A stretch of 64,000 bases of DNA, taken from assembly GCA_023336205.1 (NCBI GenBank), contig JALQCR010000008.1:124001-188000 (forward strand), written 5' to 3'. The stretch comes from Pseudanabaena sp. Salubria-1. GTDB taxonomy: Bacteria > Cyanobacteriota > Cyanobacteriia > Pseudanabaenales > Pseudanabaenaceae. The notes below the pieces were generated by a model. The model searched no databases, had not been told where the DNA came from, and worked only from the letters and a program-made list of their open reading frames with translations. Numbering within the stretch: the first letter of the stretch is position 1; each line of letters starts with the position of its first letter. Below, in pieces: positions 37,188 through 45,228 of the stretch. Position numbers and translations under genes: made by a program.

Positions 37188-38564
37188 TTAGGCAACCTCG
37201 GCTGGTTCCCTTGTTTCTAGAGAAAGCCCACCTGCACGGATTCCTTCCATCTCTTCTAATACCTGCAAATATCGACCAGTGATAATTCTCGCGCCACGGC
37301 GATGGGTGAAGTAGTTCCATCCCCATTGAACCATTACAAGAAGCTTATTATCAAATTCAATTAGATAATAAACATGTACAAATGTCCAAATAAACCACGC
37401 TAACCAACCCTTCAGACGGATAAACTTAAAGTCCACAACCGCCTCATGACGACCAATTACAGCAAGACTGCCAAAATCCCAATACTTGAATTTTGCAGGT
37501 TCCTTTTCTTGTACCTTCGCTTCGATATGATGCGCGACATATTCACCCTGCTGCATCGCCACAGGTGCAACCCCCGGAAGTGGACGATCGCCTTGGTGGG
37601 GATAGTTCGCCAAATCACCAATGACATAGACATTAGGATAATTGGCGATCGACATATCAGGCTGGACAACCACACGACCAACGCGATCTAGTTCCGCATT
37701 CAGGCGATCGCCTAATACTTTACCCATCGGTGAAGCCTTGACACCCGCCGCCCAGAGAATCGTTTGTGCTTGGATTTGCTCAACTTGCTCACCCAATTTA
37801 AAGGTAACGACATTATTTTCAATATTCGTCACCATCGCATTAGTTTTGACTTCCACGCCTAACTTCAGGAGAGATTGCTTCGCCGCCTCAGAGAGTTCCG
37901 CATGGTATGGAGGCAATACGCGATCGGTTCCTTCAATCAAGATTATTCGCGCTTTCTTGGTGTCAATGTTAGTAAATTCATCACTGAGGGTGCGATGGGC
38001 AAGCTCGGCTAAGGTTCCTGCTAGTTCTACGCCTGTTGGGCCTCCACCGATGACTACAAAGTTCATCAATGCTTCTTTAAATTTGGGATCATGGGTCTTT
38101 TCGGCGGCTTCAAAGGCGCTCAGGATGCGGCGACGCATGTTAATCGCATCTTCAATGGTTTTTAATCCAGGGGCTTGCTCTGACCATTGATCGTTACCGA
38201 AATAATGGTGACTAACTCCTGTTGCCACAATTAGCGAGTCATAGCTTATGTCTAAGTGATTTTTTAATTTAACTACCTGCGCTTGGGGATCAATATCTAG
38301 CACTTCGCCCATGACGACGCTGGTATTTTTGTTTTCGGCGAGGACTGCCCGCAATGGTGAGGCGATATCGGCGGGGGAGAGGCTGCCTGTGGCGACTTGG
38401 TAAAGTAGGGGCTGGAAGAGGTGAAAGTTACGTTTATCGATGAGAGTGACTTTAAGGGGAACCTTTGATTTGCCTAGCTTTTGGGCGGCATATAGTCCCC
38501 CAAAGCCACCGCCAATAATAACAACATGATGGGGTGCGCTTTCATTTTGAGTACTTAGAGACAT
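37188..38564 (-). CDS. ndh: Type II NADH dehydrogenase (NDH-2)
   Basis: A 458-residue FAD-dependent NAD(P)H:quinone oxidoreductase without proton pumping. The FAD site is VVIIGGGFGGLYAAQKLG, followed by NFHLFQPLLYQVATGSLSP; the NAD site is FVVIGGGPTGVELAGTLAEL; a late FAD contact is VYVIGDLANYP. The C-terminal WLAWFIWTFVHVYYLIEF segment is the membrane-anchoring amphipathic region usual for NDH-2. In cyanobacteria these enzymes are thought to sense or tune the plastoquinone redox state. Confidence 0.93.
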   Translation of the reverse strand: MSLSTQNESAPHHVVIIGGGFGGLYAAQKLGKSKVPLKVTLIDKRNFHLFQPLLYQVATGSLSPADIASPLRAVLAENKNTSVVMGEVLDIDPQAQVVKLKNHLDISYDSLIVATGVSHHYFGNDQWSEQAPGLKTIEDAINMRRRILSAFEAAEKTHDPKFKEALMNFVVIGGGPTGVELAGTLAELAHRTLSDEFTNIDTKKARIILIEGTDRVLPPYHAELSEAAKQSLLKLGVEVKTNAMVTNIENNVVTFKLGEQVEQIQAQTILWAAGVKASPMGKVLGDRLNAELDRVGRVVVQPDMSIANYPNVYVIGDLANYPHQGDRPLPGVAPVAMQQGEYVAHHIEAKVQEKEPAKFKYWDFGSLAVIGRHEAVVDFKFIRLKGWLAWFIWTFVHVYYLIEFDNKLLVMVQWGWNYFTHRRGARIITGRYLQVLEEMEGIRAGGLSLETREPAEVA

Positions 38565-38724
38565 GGTAAGTATTTAAGTTGGGTGTGATGGTTTTGCGGG
38601 TGGCATCTTTTAAAAGTTATTATATATGTAAATAAAAATATCTTTTTGTATCTTTTTGTTCTAGATGAATATTACCTAAAATATACTTCTTCACACCCTA
38701 ATTTAGGTGATTAGCTAAAAAGTG

Positions 38725-38778
38725 TCTATCTAATTACTATATTCTGTCTAATTACCATATTCCATCTAATTATCAAAT
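38725..38778. repeat. Three tandem 18-bp repeats upstream of the DUF262 gene
   Basis: TCTATCTAATTACTATAT, TCTGTCTAATTACCATAT and TCCATCTAATTATCAAAT follow each other directly. The rest of 38565-38924 is AT-rich with no gene. The repeats could be binding sites for a regulator of the gene at 38925. Confidence 0.7.
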
Positions 38779-38924
38779 AGAGTCAGGCAGCTTAAGTTAC
38801 TGGGCAGAAGATACTCCAGTCTTACTTTTTTGGATCGGTATTTAATTAATTAGTAAGGGGATACTAGATGATTGAATGCTACGATGAAGCAATCGATACG
38901 GCTAAGTCTCTCTAGGAATTTGAA

Positions 38925-40589
38925 ATGAATTTGCCAGAACCACAAACAAGGACTTTCTTAGGTTTGGTAGTTGATATTGAGAAGGGGCAAATTAAAATCC
39001 CACAATTTCAAAGAGACTTCGTTTGGACAATGCAAAAATCGGCTGGTCTAATTGATAGCATAATTAAAGGCTATCCAATTGGCACTTTTATCTTTTGGAA
39101 AACTAAAGAAAGACTTAGAGCAGTAAAAAATCTTGGTAAACAAGTACTGCCTGAGCCAGAGCTAGGTCAACTTGTCGATTACGTTTTAGATGGACAACAG
39201 AGGCTAACTAGTTTATTCGCCTGTCTACGAGGAATTATACTAACAAGAGAAGACGGTAGAGAAGACGATTTTTCAAAAATATTTATTGATCTGAATGCAG
39301 AAGAATCTGATCAAATTGTGATCACTGATCTTGATGGGAAGGATGAAAAACATCTGATTAGTATTCTAGAATTACTAACTGGAGATTTTACGCTTCTAGC
39401 ATCATATCCTCACAAATATCATGAGAAACTTAGAAAATATAAAAATAGAATTGAAAGTTACCAATACTCGATAATCCTTGTCAAGGATGCGCCCATAGAC
39501 ATTGCCACAGAAATTTTTACAAGGATTAATGTTGGTGGAAAGCCATTGTCTTTATTTGAGATCATGGCGGCTAAAACATTTGACTATGAGAAAAATTTTG
39601 ATTTGTCAGAAAAGTTTCAAGAACTGATAGATAATTTGAAGCCTCTTAACTACGAAACCATTTCAGATGCCACAGTACTTCAAATCATTTCCATAATTCT
39701 ATCCAAAGAGTGTAAGCGGCAAGTAATTTTACAGCTTAACAAGAATGAATTTATTAGAATTTGGGAGCAGGCAATAGACTCTATAGAACGAACGGTAGAG
39801 TATTTCAGAAATTCATATCGAATACCAGTCTCACAGTTACTTCCATACAATGCGCTAATAATTCCCTTTTCATACTTCTTTTTTCACCACAAAGATAAGC
39901 CAACTGGCGACAAGCAAAGGTATTTAGAGGACTTTTTCTGGAGATGTTCGTTGTCTGGACGTTATTCTTCTGCGGTGGAAAGTAAATTAGCGCAAGATGT
40001 GAAAAGAATTGATCAAATTCTTGCAGGGGAACTTCCGAGTTACGATTGGTCAATTGATACTTCAGAAGAGTTCATTAAAAACAACGGTTGGTTTAGTGCT
40101 GCAAGAAGCTATATCAAAGCAATATTGTGCATATATTCCTATCATCTGCCAAAGTCTTTCAATGATAATGCGATTGTCAACATTAGCAATTACTGGCTTA
40201 AACAAGCAAACAGCAAAAACTACCATCACTTTTTTCCGAAAGCATATTTAAAAAAGAAGGACTATGGAGTTTTTTATATAAATCACATCTTAAATATCAC
40301 GATAGTCGATGATTTTCTCAATAAAAGAGAGATTGGAGCAAAACCACCCTCAGAATATATGACTAAATTTCGTTCAAATTCTGACCTAGCTGGTACTATG
40401 ATGACTCACCTAATCGGTGATTTGAATACTTTTGGCATATGGGATGACAACTATGACAAGTTCTTTGATGAACGAGCAAAACTTCTTAGTCGTGAGCTTT
40501 CCAAAAGAGTTATCAAACAAGAAGTAGATAGGAAAGGACAAGCAAATCTAGTTGATGACTTTGACGAAGAGTTAACGACAGTCGAGTAG
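38925..40589 (+). CDS. DUF262/DUF1524 protein (GmrSD-like restriction)
   Basis: A 554-residue protein. The N-terminal DUF262 (ParB/Srx-like) domain shows IPQFQRDFVWTMQKSAGLIDSIIKGYPIGT and the nucleotide-site motif LDGQQRLTSLFA. The middle holds IFTRINVGGKPLSLFEIMAAK. The C-terminal part has a HNH-like NYHHFFPKAYLKK..INHILNITIV. This arrangement matches GmrSD-type type IV restriction enzymes that cut modified phage DNA, with both parts in one chain. It lies in a region rich in toxin-antitoxin genes, which supports a defence role. The start ATG 38925 is the first in frame. Confidence 0.85.
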   Translation: MNLPEPQTRTFLGLVVDIEKGQIKIPQFQRDFVWTMQKSAGLIDSIIKGYPIGTFIFWKTKERLRAVKNLGKQVLPEPELGQLVDYVLDGQQRLTSLFACLRGIILTREDGREDDFSKIFIDLNAEESDQIVITDLDGKDEKHLISILELLTGDFTLLASYPHKYHEKLRKYKNRIESYQYSIILVKDAPIDIATEIFTRINVGGKPLSLFEIMAAKTFDYEKNFDLSEKFQELIDNLKPLNYETISDATVLQIISIILSKECKRQVILQLNKNEFIRIWEQAIDSIERTVEYFRNSYRIPVSQLLPYNALIIPFSYFFFHHKDKPTGDKQRYLEDFFWRCSLSGRYSSAVESKLAQDVKRIDQILAGELPSYDWSIDTSEEFIKNNGWFSAARSYIKAILCIYSYHLPKSFNDNAIVNISNYWLKQANSKNYHHFFPKAYLKKKDYGVFYINHILNITIVDDFLNKREIGAKPPSEYMTKFRSNSDLAGTMMTHLIGDLNTFGIWDDNYDKFFDERAKLLSRELSKRVIKQEVDRKGQANLVDDFDEELTTVE

Positions 40590-40608
40590 TGCGATCACCG
40601 ATCTTGTA

Positions 40609-40926
40609 GGGTGCGTTCATGAAATGTAACGCACCCTTTTAATATCAATTAGATCAATCCTATACGCCCCAAATCACTACACAACCAAGTAATTCTCTGA
40701 TAGGTAACTTAGGTAATAAAATAAGTTCCTCCAGTAATTGTTGGTCTTCGGTAATTTTACATCACCTTATAGGGCGAATCGCGTAGGATGAATTAATGCA
40801 ATGTAACGCACTTTTTAATGCTAACTGTTTGTGCGTTACGCTCTGCTAACATACGCTACGAGGTTGGGTATTTATTTCCAATTTCTTGAGTACGATCGCC
40901 AATTTTGTAGTGCGATCGCTGATTTC
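40609..40926. repeat. Repeat-rich intergenic stretch with terminator
   Basis: GGGTGCGTT/AACGCACCC arms (40609-40617 and 40628-40636) are followed by TTTTAA, a probable terminator of the DUF262 gene. A second, partial ATGTAACGCACTTTTTAATG copy lies near 40803. The same unit occurs after base 740 and near 41550. No gene is visible. Confidence 0.65.
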
Positions 40927-41223
40927 TCAATAGGCTGAATCATGATCGGAATGCAAGGATAAAAATCTTAGATAATCATCTTCCCGCACAGCAACGGCTC
41001 GACATTTTTGAGTAATTCTCAAACTATAGAGTTTTTCACCATTTTTTCCTTGCTTAGAACGAATCAATTCCCATTTTAAGCCCTGATCTTTGTACAATTG
41101 CTCCCAAGTCAATTGAGAAACTTTTCTGAGGATTTTTAAGACTGCAAGAGCCTCAGATTTCGGCAAAACAAACAAGTCTTGTTGAAAAATAGGATTATTT
41201 AGATCAAGTAAAATTCTACTCAT
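40927..41223 (-). CDS. RelE/HigB-like toxin
   Basis: A 98-residue protein with a helical N-terminus (LLDLNNPIFQQDLFVLPKSEALAVLKILRKVSQLTWEQL region) and a beta-rich C-terminus (KLYSLRITQKCRAVAVREDDYLRFLSLHSDHDSAY), which fits RelE-fold toxins found in cyanobacteria. Its start overlaps the end of the upstream antitoxin gene by 8 bp. Confidence 0.75.
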   Translation of the reverse strand: MSRILLDLNNPIFQQDLFVLPKSEALAVLKILRKVSQLTWEQLYKDQGLKWELIRSKQGKNGEKLYSLRITQKCRAVAVREDDYLRFLSLHSDHDSAY

Positions 41224-41467
41224 TATTCAATAATTGAGCTTCTAATGAGTCTAGATTCGATAACTGAGAGGGATGATTATGATTCCACTGTAGAGCGTTG
41301 TCCAGTTTTTTCGAGAAAGAATCCTCATGTACCCAACTTTCAGAAAGAAATGATTGCTTCAATAGAAGATTGTAAAACGCTTCCCATTCCTTACCCCATT
41401 GCTCCAAATTAATGACAACGGCAGTCTTCTCTCCTTGGTCATCTATGATATATTCAATGCCTTTCAT
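41216..41467 (-). CDS. Antitoxin of the RelE/HigB-like toxin
   Basis: An 83-residue protein starting MKGIEYIIDDQGEKTAVVINLEQWGKEWEAF, a Phd/YefM-like beginning, with a mostly acidic helical tail. The gene order antitoxin-toxin with overlap is standard for type II modules. Confidence 0.78.
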   Translation of the reverse strand: MKGIEYIIDDQGEKTAVVINLEQWGKEWEAFYNLLLKQSFLSESWVHEDSFSKKLDNALQWNHNHPSQLSNLDSLEAQLLNNE

Positions 41468-41591
41468 AGGAAAAAATAGCAGTAATTTCAGTAAATTATA
41501 TCATTTTTTAATTTGGAAAGTGCAATTTCTAATTTTGCAGAGCCTAAAAAATGTAACGCACTTTTTAATGCTAGCTGTTGGTGCAAATAGT

Positions 41592-41846
41592 CAAAAAAGC
41601 GATCGCTACGGTAAAGCCCCAATATCAGAGGGCGGAAGAATGGTATGGATTCCTGAGATTGGATTGGGAATTGGTTGTGAGCAGGGTATTTATGATGGTT
41701 GGCAACGCGAATGGGTCTATTGGTACGGCGCTGGTAAGAGATATCTCACTTCTCAAGAACGTGCGAATCTAGAGCGTCAGGCTAGGCTTGAGGCTGAGGC
41801 ATTATTGCAAAAGTATCGTGATCGCTTCGGCGATATCTCTGAATAA
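41592..41846 (+). pseudogene. C-terminal fragment of a Uma2-family protein
   Basis: GGRMVWIPEIGLGIGCEQGIYDGWQREWVYWYG followed by a charged helix (SQERANLERQARLEAEALL) matches the C-terminal third of Uma2 proteins. The upstream part of the frame is formed by a repeat and does not look like the rest of the gene. About 120 N-terminal residues are missing. 41847-42049 holds two HIP1 sites and nothing else. Confidence 0.65.
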
Positions 41847-42049
41847 TCAGAAAAATAATCAAAAAGGCGATCGCTGAGCAAGCAAAGTCAAGTTCGCAGT
41901 AGGAGCGTCAGGAAGAAGAAAAACTTGCCGCATATCCTGCGATCGCTTGGCAATAATTCTGGCAAAAATGGAAGTAGTAATCGATTGTGGGGAATAATAG
42001 CCGCACGTATCGATGAGCAATTGATTGGGGATTTGGTGTATTATATTTC

Positions 42050-42859
42050 ATGGATATACATCATATACATTTATCACGCCTCGAACAGGCAATCATAATG
42101 CTCGTTCGCCGAATCGGTGCGACAGGTGTCATTGCCCTGATTACAATTGCCTCTATTATCCTATCTGTTCTAGCGACCCTTGCCTTAGTTATTCCGCAGT
42201 TTTCTCTGGAATATTCAAACGATCTTATCCTAACAGTCTCACTGATCATCGCCGTGACTATACCTTTACTGGTCGCCCCTATCACAGTGGGACTGTGTAT
42301 CAACTTACTGGTTCGTCTAGACGAGGCCTATGTGAATTTACTTAAGCTTTCCATCACCGACTCACTGACTGGAGCTGCTAACCGACGGGGATTCTTTGCC
42401 GAGGCTACTACCCGTGTCCAAGGTCTAAGTAATAACGATTCTGCTTTTGTGGGCATGGTTGATTTGGACTCCTTCAAGATTCTCAATGACAGTTTCGGTC
42501 ATCAGTTTGGTGATAAAGTCCTCTGTGCGGTCGTGCAGCGCTTACAATTAGTGCTTGGAGATGACATCGTGGGGCGATTGGGAGGTGACGAATTCGCGTT
42601 CTTGATTACAGGTTCCCTCAGCAGAAACAGACAAGTTATACAAGAGATTCGTACTCAATGCAACATTTTCCCATTAGACATTGAGGGCAACGGCAAACCG
42701 ATTTTAGTTTCAAGCAGCATCGGCATAGTTCCGTGGGATCGACAAGAATCTCTTGATCAAGCCTTGGCTCGTGCTGACGATGCTTTGTATACAGAGAAAG
42801 ATTTTAGCAGAGCGTCAGACAGTCGCAATTCAAGCAAACTTCGAGACCGCGATCACTAA
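42050..42859 (+). CDS. Membrane-bound diguanylate cyclase (GGDEF)
   Basis: A 269-residue protein with two N-terminal membrane segments (GATGVIALITIASIILSVLA and LILTVSLIIAVTIPLLVAPI), then a GGDEF domain: DSLTGAANRRGFF, VGMVDLDSFKILNDSFGHQFGD and the intact active site RLGGDEFAFL. It should make cyclic di-GMP. The usual RxxD inhibitory site before GGDEF is absent. The C-terminus ends shortly after DQALARADDALYTEKDF. No neighbouring EAL gene is seen. Confidence 0.9.
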   Translation: MDIHHIHLSRLEQAIIMLVRRIGATGVIALITIASIILSVLATLALVIPQFSLEYSNDLILTVSLIIAVTIPLLVAPITVGLCINLLVRLDEAYVNLLKLSITDSLTGAANRRGFFAEATTRVQGLSNNDSAFVGMVDLDSFKILNDSFGHQFGDKVLCAVVQRLQLVLGDDIVGRLGGDEFAFLITGSLSRNRQVIQEIRTQCNIFPLDIEGNGKPILVSSSIGIVPWDRQESLDQALARADDALYTEKDFSRASDSRNSSKLRDRDH

Positions 42860-42953
42860 TGTCCACGCAAATATTTATGCAAATATCGCCAACAATAGAA
42901 GTATTGCGAGATACGACTGACACGAGTGCGATCGCTGATCTTGCATTCTATAG

Positions 42954-43778
42954 CTAGACTTCTCCTTTCATGACCATTTCACCCGTCGGTTCAGGCATAT
43001 CTTTGTTTGGCTCAATCGTGATGATTAAGGTTGTAGTTTGTTTGAGAGCACTACCTAGTGGTACTTTCACAAAAACCTTGCCTTGCTCATCAGGACGAAA
43101 CTGAGCGCAATCGACCTTTTTGCCATCAACGATCGCCCAAAGCCGATAGCTATTATCTTGAGGAATTTGCCTCAGATTCTGAATGCTAATCATCGCAGTT
43201 TTTTCCGTGGGCGCAATCATCACACTTCCAGAAGCGGCAGGAATTGCTCCCATCCCCTTGAGCGAGATCATGCGATTGTCGGAACCTTGCAACATCGCAA
43301 TGGTTGCGCTATGTTTTTGTAACTCGATTTGATTAGAGGCGATTTGTTGGCGCATTTGGTAATTGTCAAAGCCAAGAGCAATTAGCGCGATCGCACCAAT
43401 ACTACTTAAACCAATTGTTGCTAGTTTCCAGAGATTCCTACGACGAGGCGATCGATTAATAATTGGTGTTAAGGGATTGTTTAAGGAGTCTATCGATGGA
43501 TCTAAGGGATCTGTTAACAGATTCTCAACGGTTATCGGAATAGCTTGCGACGCAATGCGATCGCGTAGATTTTTGGCTGGTTGAGTTTCGCTCAAGCCCA
43601 GAGGCAGCATGGCTAAAGTCTCTTGAAAGTGATCGATTTTTGAGACTATTTCTGGATGCTCTAGGATAATTTTATGCATCTCGATAACTTCTTCAGGATC
43701 GAGATCTCCTAATACATATCCTGCTAATAGTTCTTCCCATTCATGGGGATATTTATTTTGTGGTGTCGTCATAATCAC
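42954..43778 (-). CDS. Anti-sigma factor, RskA type
   Basis: A 274-residue single-pass membrane protein. The N-terminal part (WEELLAGYVLGDLDPEEVIEMHKIILEHPEIVSKI) is the sigma-binding region, a membrane segment follows (LWKLATIGLSSIGAIALIALGF), and the C-terminal RskA domain includes NSYRLWAIVDGKKVDCAQF and TTTLIITIEP, ending MPEPTGEMVMKGEV. It overlaps the upstream sigma gene by four bases, so synthesis is coupled. It should hold the sigma factor at the membrane until a signal triggers its cleavage. Confidence 0.88.
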   Translation of the reverse strand: MIMTTPQNKYPHEWEELLAGYVLGDLDPEEVIEMHKIILEHPEIVSKIDHFQETLAMLPLGLSETQPAKNLRDRIASQAIPITVENLLTDPLDPSIDSLNNPLTPIINRSPRRRNLWKLATIGLSSIGAIALIALGFDNYQMRQQIASNQIELQKHSATIAMLQGSDNRMISLKGMGAIPAASGSVMIAPTEKTAMISIQNLRQIPQDNSYRLWAIVDGKKVDCAQFRPDEQGKVFVKVPLGSALKQTTTLIITIEPNKDMPEPTGEMVMKGEV

Positions 43779-44341
43779 TCCAACGTATCCTGCAAGCTTT
43801 CTCTCAATCGAATTAATCCATTACGCGCCCAAGACTTAACCGTCCCCAATGGTGTTCCTAGCATTTTAGCAATTTCAGATTGGCTGAGTCCATCAAAATA
43901 TGCCATTTCTAATACTTGGCGATGATTTTCAGGCAACTTTGCTAAAGCTAATTTTACTTTTTCCGAACGTTCGGCAAGTGACGCATTTTCCATGAGTGAT
44001 GAGGTTCTGATGTCAAGTTCTGAAGCAATACCCTGTTCCCATTTTTGGAGATGCTGCTGTTGCGATCGCGTTTTGCGAATGCGGTCAATCGCTCGCGATC
44101 GGGTCAAGACTGTCAAAAAAGTGGCGATCGAACCGCGCTTACTATCGTAAGTACTATTGCGACTAAGCAAAATGAAGATCTCTTGAGTGAGGTCTTCCGC
44201 CTCTTGGGGGCTACCTAAGATCCTCAATGATAAGCGGTAAACCAACTCACCGTAGCGATCGTAAAAGATGCCAAAAGCTTGACTGCTTCCCGATCGCCAA
44301 GCTTGCAGTATTTCTACATCGGTTTGCTCGATGAGTTTCAT
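43775..44341 (-). CDS. ECF sigma factor
   Basis: A 188-residue sigma-70-type factor with only regions 2 and 4. Region 2 shows FGIFYDRYGELVYRLSLRIL and EDLTQEIFILLSR; region 4 shows LPENHRQVLEMAYFDGLSQSEIAKMLGTPLGTVKSWARNGL, a clear helix-turn-helix. Pairing with an RskA-type anti-sigma factor indicates a SigK-like ECF group. The target regulon cannot be read here. Confidence 0.92.
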   Translation of the reverse strand: MKLIEQTDVEILQAWRSGSSQAFGIFYDRYGELVYRLSLRILGSPQEAEDLTQEIFILLSRNSTYDSKRGSIATFLTVLTRSRAIDRIRKTRSQQQHLQKWEQGIASELDIRTSSLMENASLAERSEKVKLALAKLPENHRQVLEMAYFDGLSQSEIAKMLGTPLGTVKSWARNGLIRLRESLQDTLE

Positions 44342-44411
44342 AGGGAAATTGAATAAGCTTCGTTACTATACATACGCATCCTAAGCCAGAATGGATGAGT
44401 TATCAACCTCA

Positions 44412-44450
44412 AAGATGAAAGGCGGCGCGAAGCGCCGCCTTTCATCTTTT
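44412..44450. repeat. Palindrome upstream of the sigma gene
   Basis: Perfect 18-bp arms (44412-44429 and 44433-44450) with a GAA loop. The core GGCGGCGCGAAGCGCCGCC is the same as at 6110-6164 and, inverted, at 57999-58031. Confidence 0.88.
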
Positions 44451-44473
44451 GGTTAAGAGGGTGTTTGAGAAGT

Positions 44474-44558
44474 TTTTTACCCCCTCTAACTCCCCCTTGC
44501 AAAGGGGGAGGATTTAAGTTTCCCCCCTTTGCAAGGGGGGATTAAGGGGGGTAAAAGC
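44474..44558. repeat. Dispersed CCCCCTT/AAGGGGG inverted repeat
   Basis: TTTTTACCCCCTCTAACTCC on the left is mirrored by GGGGATTAAGGGGGGTAAAA on the right, with two inner CTTGCAAAG hairpins. A relative lies at 47261-47560. It is a common kind of cyanobacterial intergenic repeat. Confidence 0.8.
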
Positions 44559-44596
44559 AGAAATTTTTGCTAGACAGGAGACTTCTAAAACACGCT

Positions 44597-45172
44597 CTAA
44601 GGGTTGACTTCTTGTTCGCTCCAATTTCCTTGCTCATCGCGTAGATATATCCAGCGATTTTGAGGTGTTCCGCGTAATTCGAGGCGATCGCATTCGGTGG
44701 GATTTAGCAAGAGCAAACAAAAAGTATCAAGTGGTTGATCGGGATCGGGTGGCGTTATTTCTGAGAAGTCAACTCTCGGTTCTCTTGGATGCGCCCATGC
44801 AAACTGCATTCTTGCAGGTTCCGAGAGAGTCTTCCATGCAGCCGATCGCGCAGTTTGTAATTCTAAATCCGAAAATTCACTGTCAATTAAGATTAGTTTG
44901 CCCAAAATCCGAAATTGCGATCGCGTTTTCGTAAAATACCAACTTACCTCCGCCCAAGGATTATCCCTAATTTGCTCAACCTTTTGACTGCGCGAGTCGG
45001 TAACAATTTTTAGGCAATCTGGAAAGCGATCGCTATTTTCGAGAAATCCCCGAAATACGACTGTGCGATTGCGTGGGCGCTGATCCAAATCAATCGTGGC
45101 AAGTTGCAAAAACCTTGCTTCAGGTTGATTGCGATGCTGATGTAAACTTCGAGCTAGATGCGATCGCCACAT
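44597..45172 (-). CDS. PNPOx-like flavin-binding protein (Alr4036 type)
   Basis: A 191-residue protein related to pyridoxamine 5'-phosphate oxidase. ARFLQLATIDLDQRPRNRTVVFRGF is the FMN-binding start, and SRSQKVEQIRDNPWAEVSWYFTKTRSQFRILG follows as in the family; the C-terminal RGTPQNRWIYLR region is also typical. The exact reaction is unknown, and it need not be true PdxH. Its start codon lies inside a palindrome shared with the divergent neighbour. Confidence 0.85.
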   Translation of the reverse strand: MWRSHLARSLHQHRNQPEARFLQLATIDLDQRPRNRTVVFRGFLENSDRFPDCLKIVTDSRSQKVEQIRDNPWAEVSWYFTKTRSQFRILGKLILIDSEFSDLELQTARSAAWKTLSEPARMQFAWAHPREPRVDFSEITPPDPDQPLDTFCLLLLNPTECDRLELRGTPQNRWIYLRDEQGNWSEQEVNP

Positions 45173-45228
45173 AAAACCATTTAGAATAAAGTTGCGCTTT
45201 GCGCAACTTTATTCTAAATGGTTTTATG
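45170..45228. repeat. Perfect palindrome containing both start codons of a divergent pair
   Basis: 28-bp arms (45170-45197 and 45201-45228) with a TTT loop. The outermost three bases are CAT (start of the left gene) and ATG (start of the right gene). The tip is GC-TTT-GC. The whole 53-bp gap between the genes is palindrome. Confidence 0.88.

Noticed and set aside
41412..41591. N-terminal part of the plus-strand frame leading into the Uma2 fragment
   Set aside because: It is antisense to the antitoxin gene at 41216-41467 and to a repeat, and does not resemble the start of a Uma2 protein.
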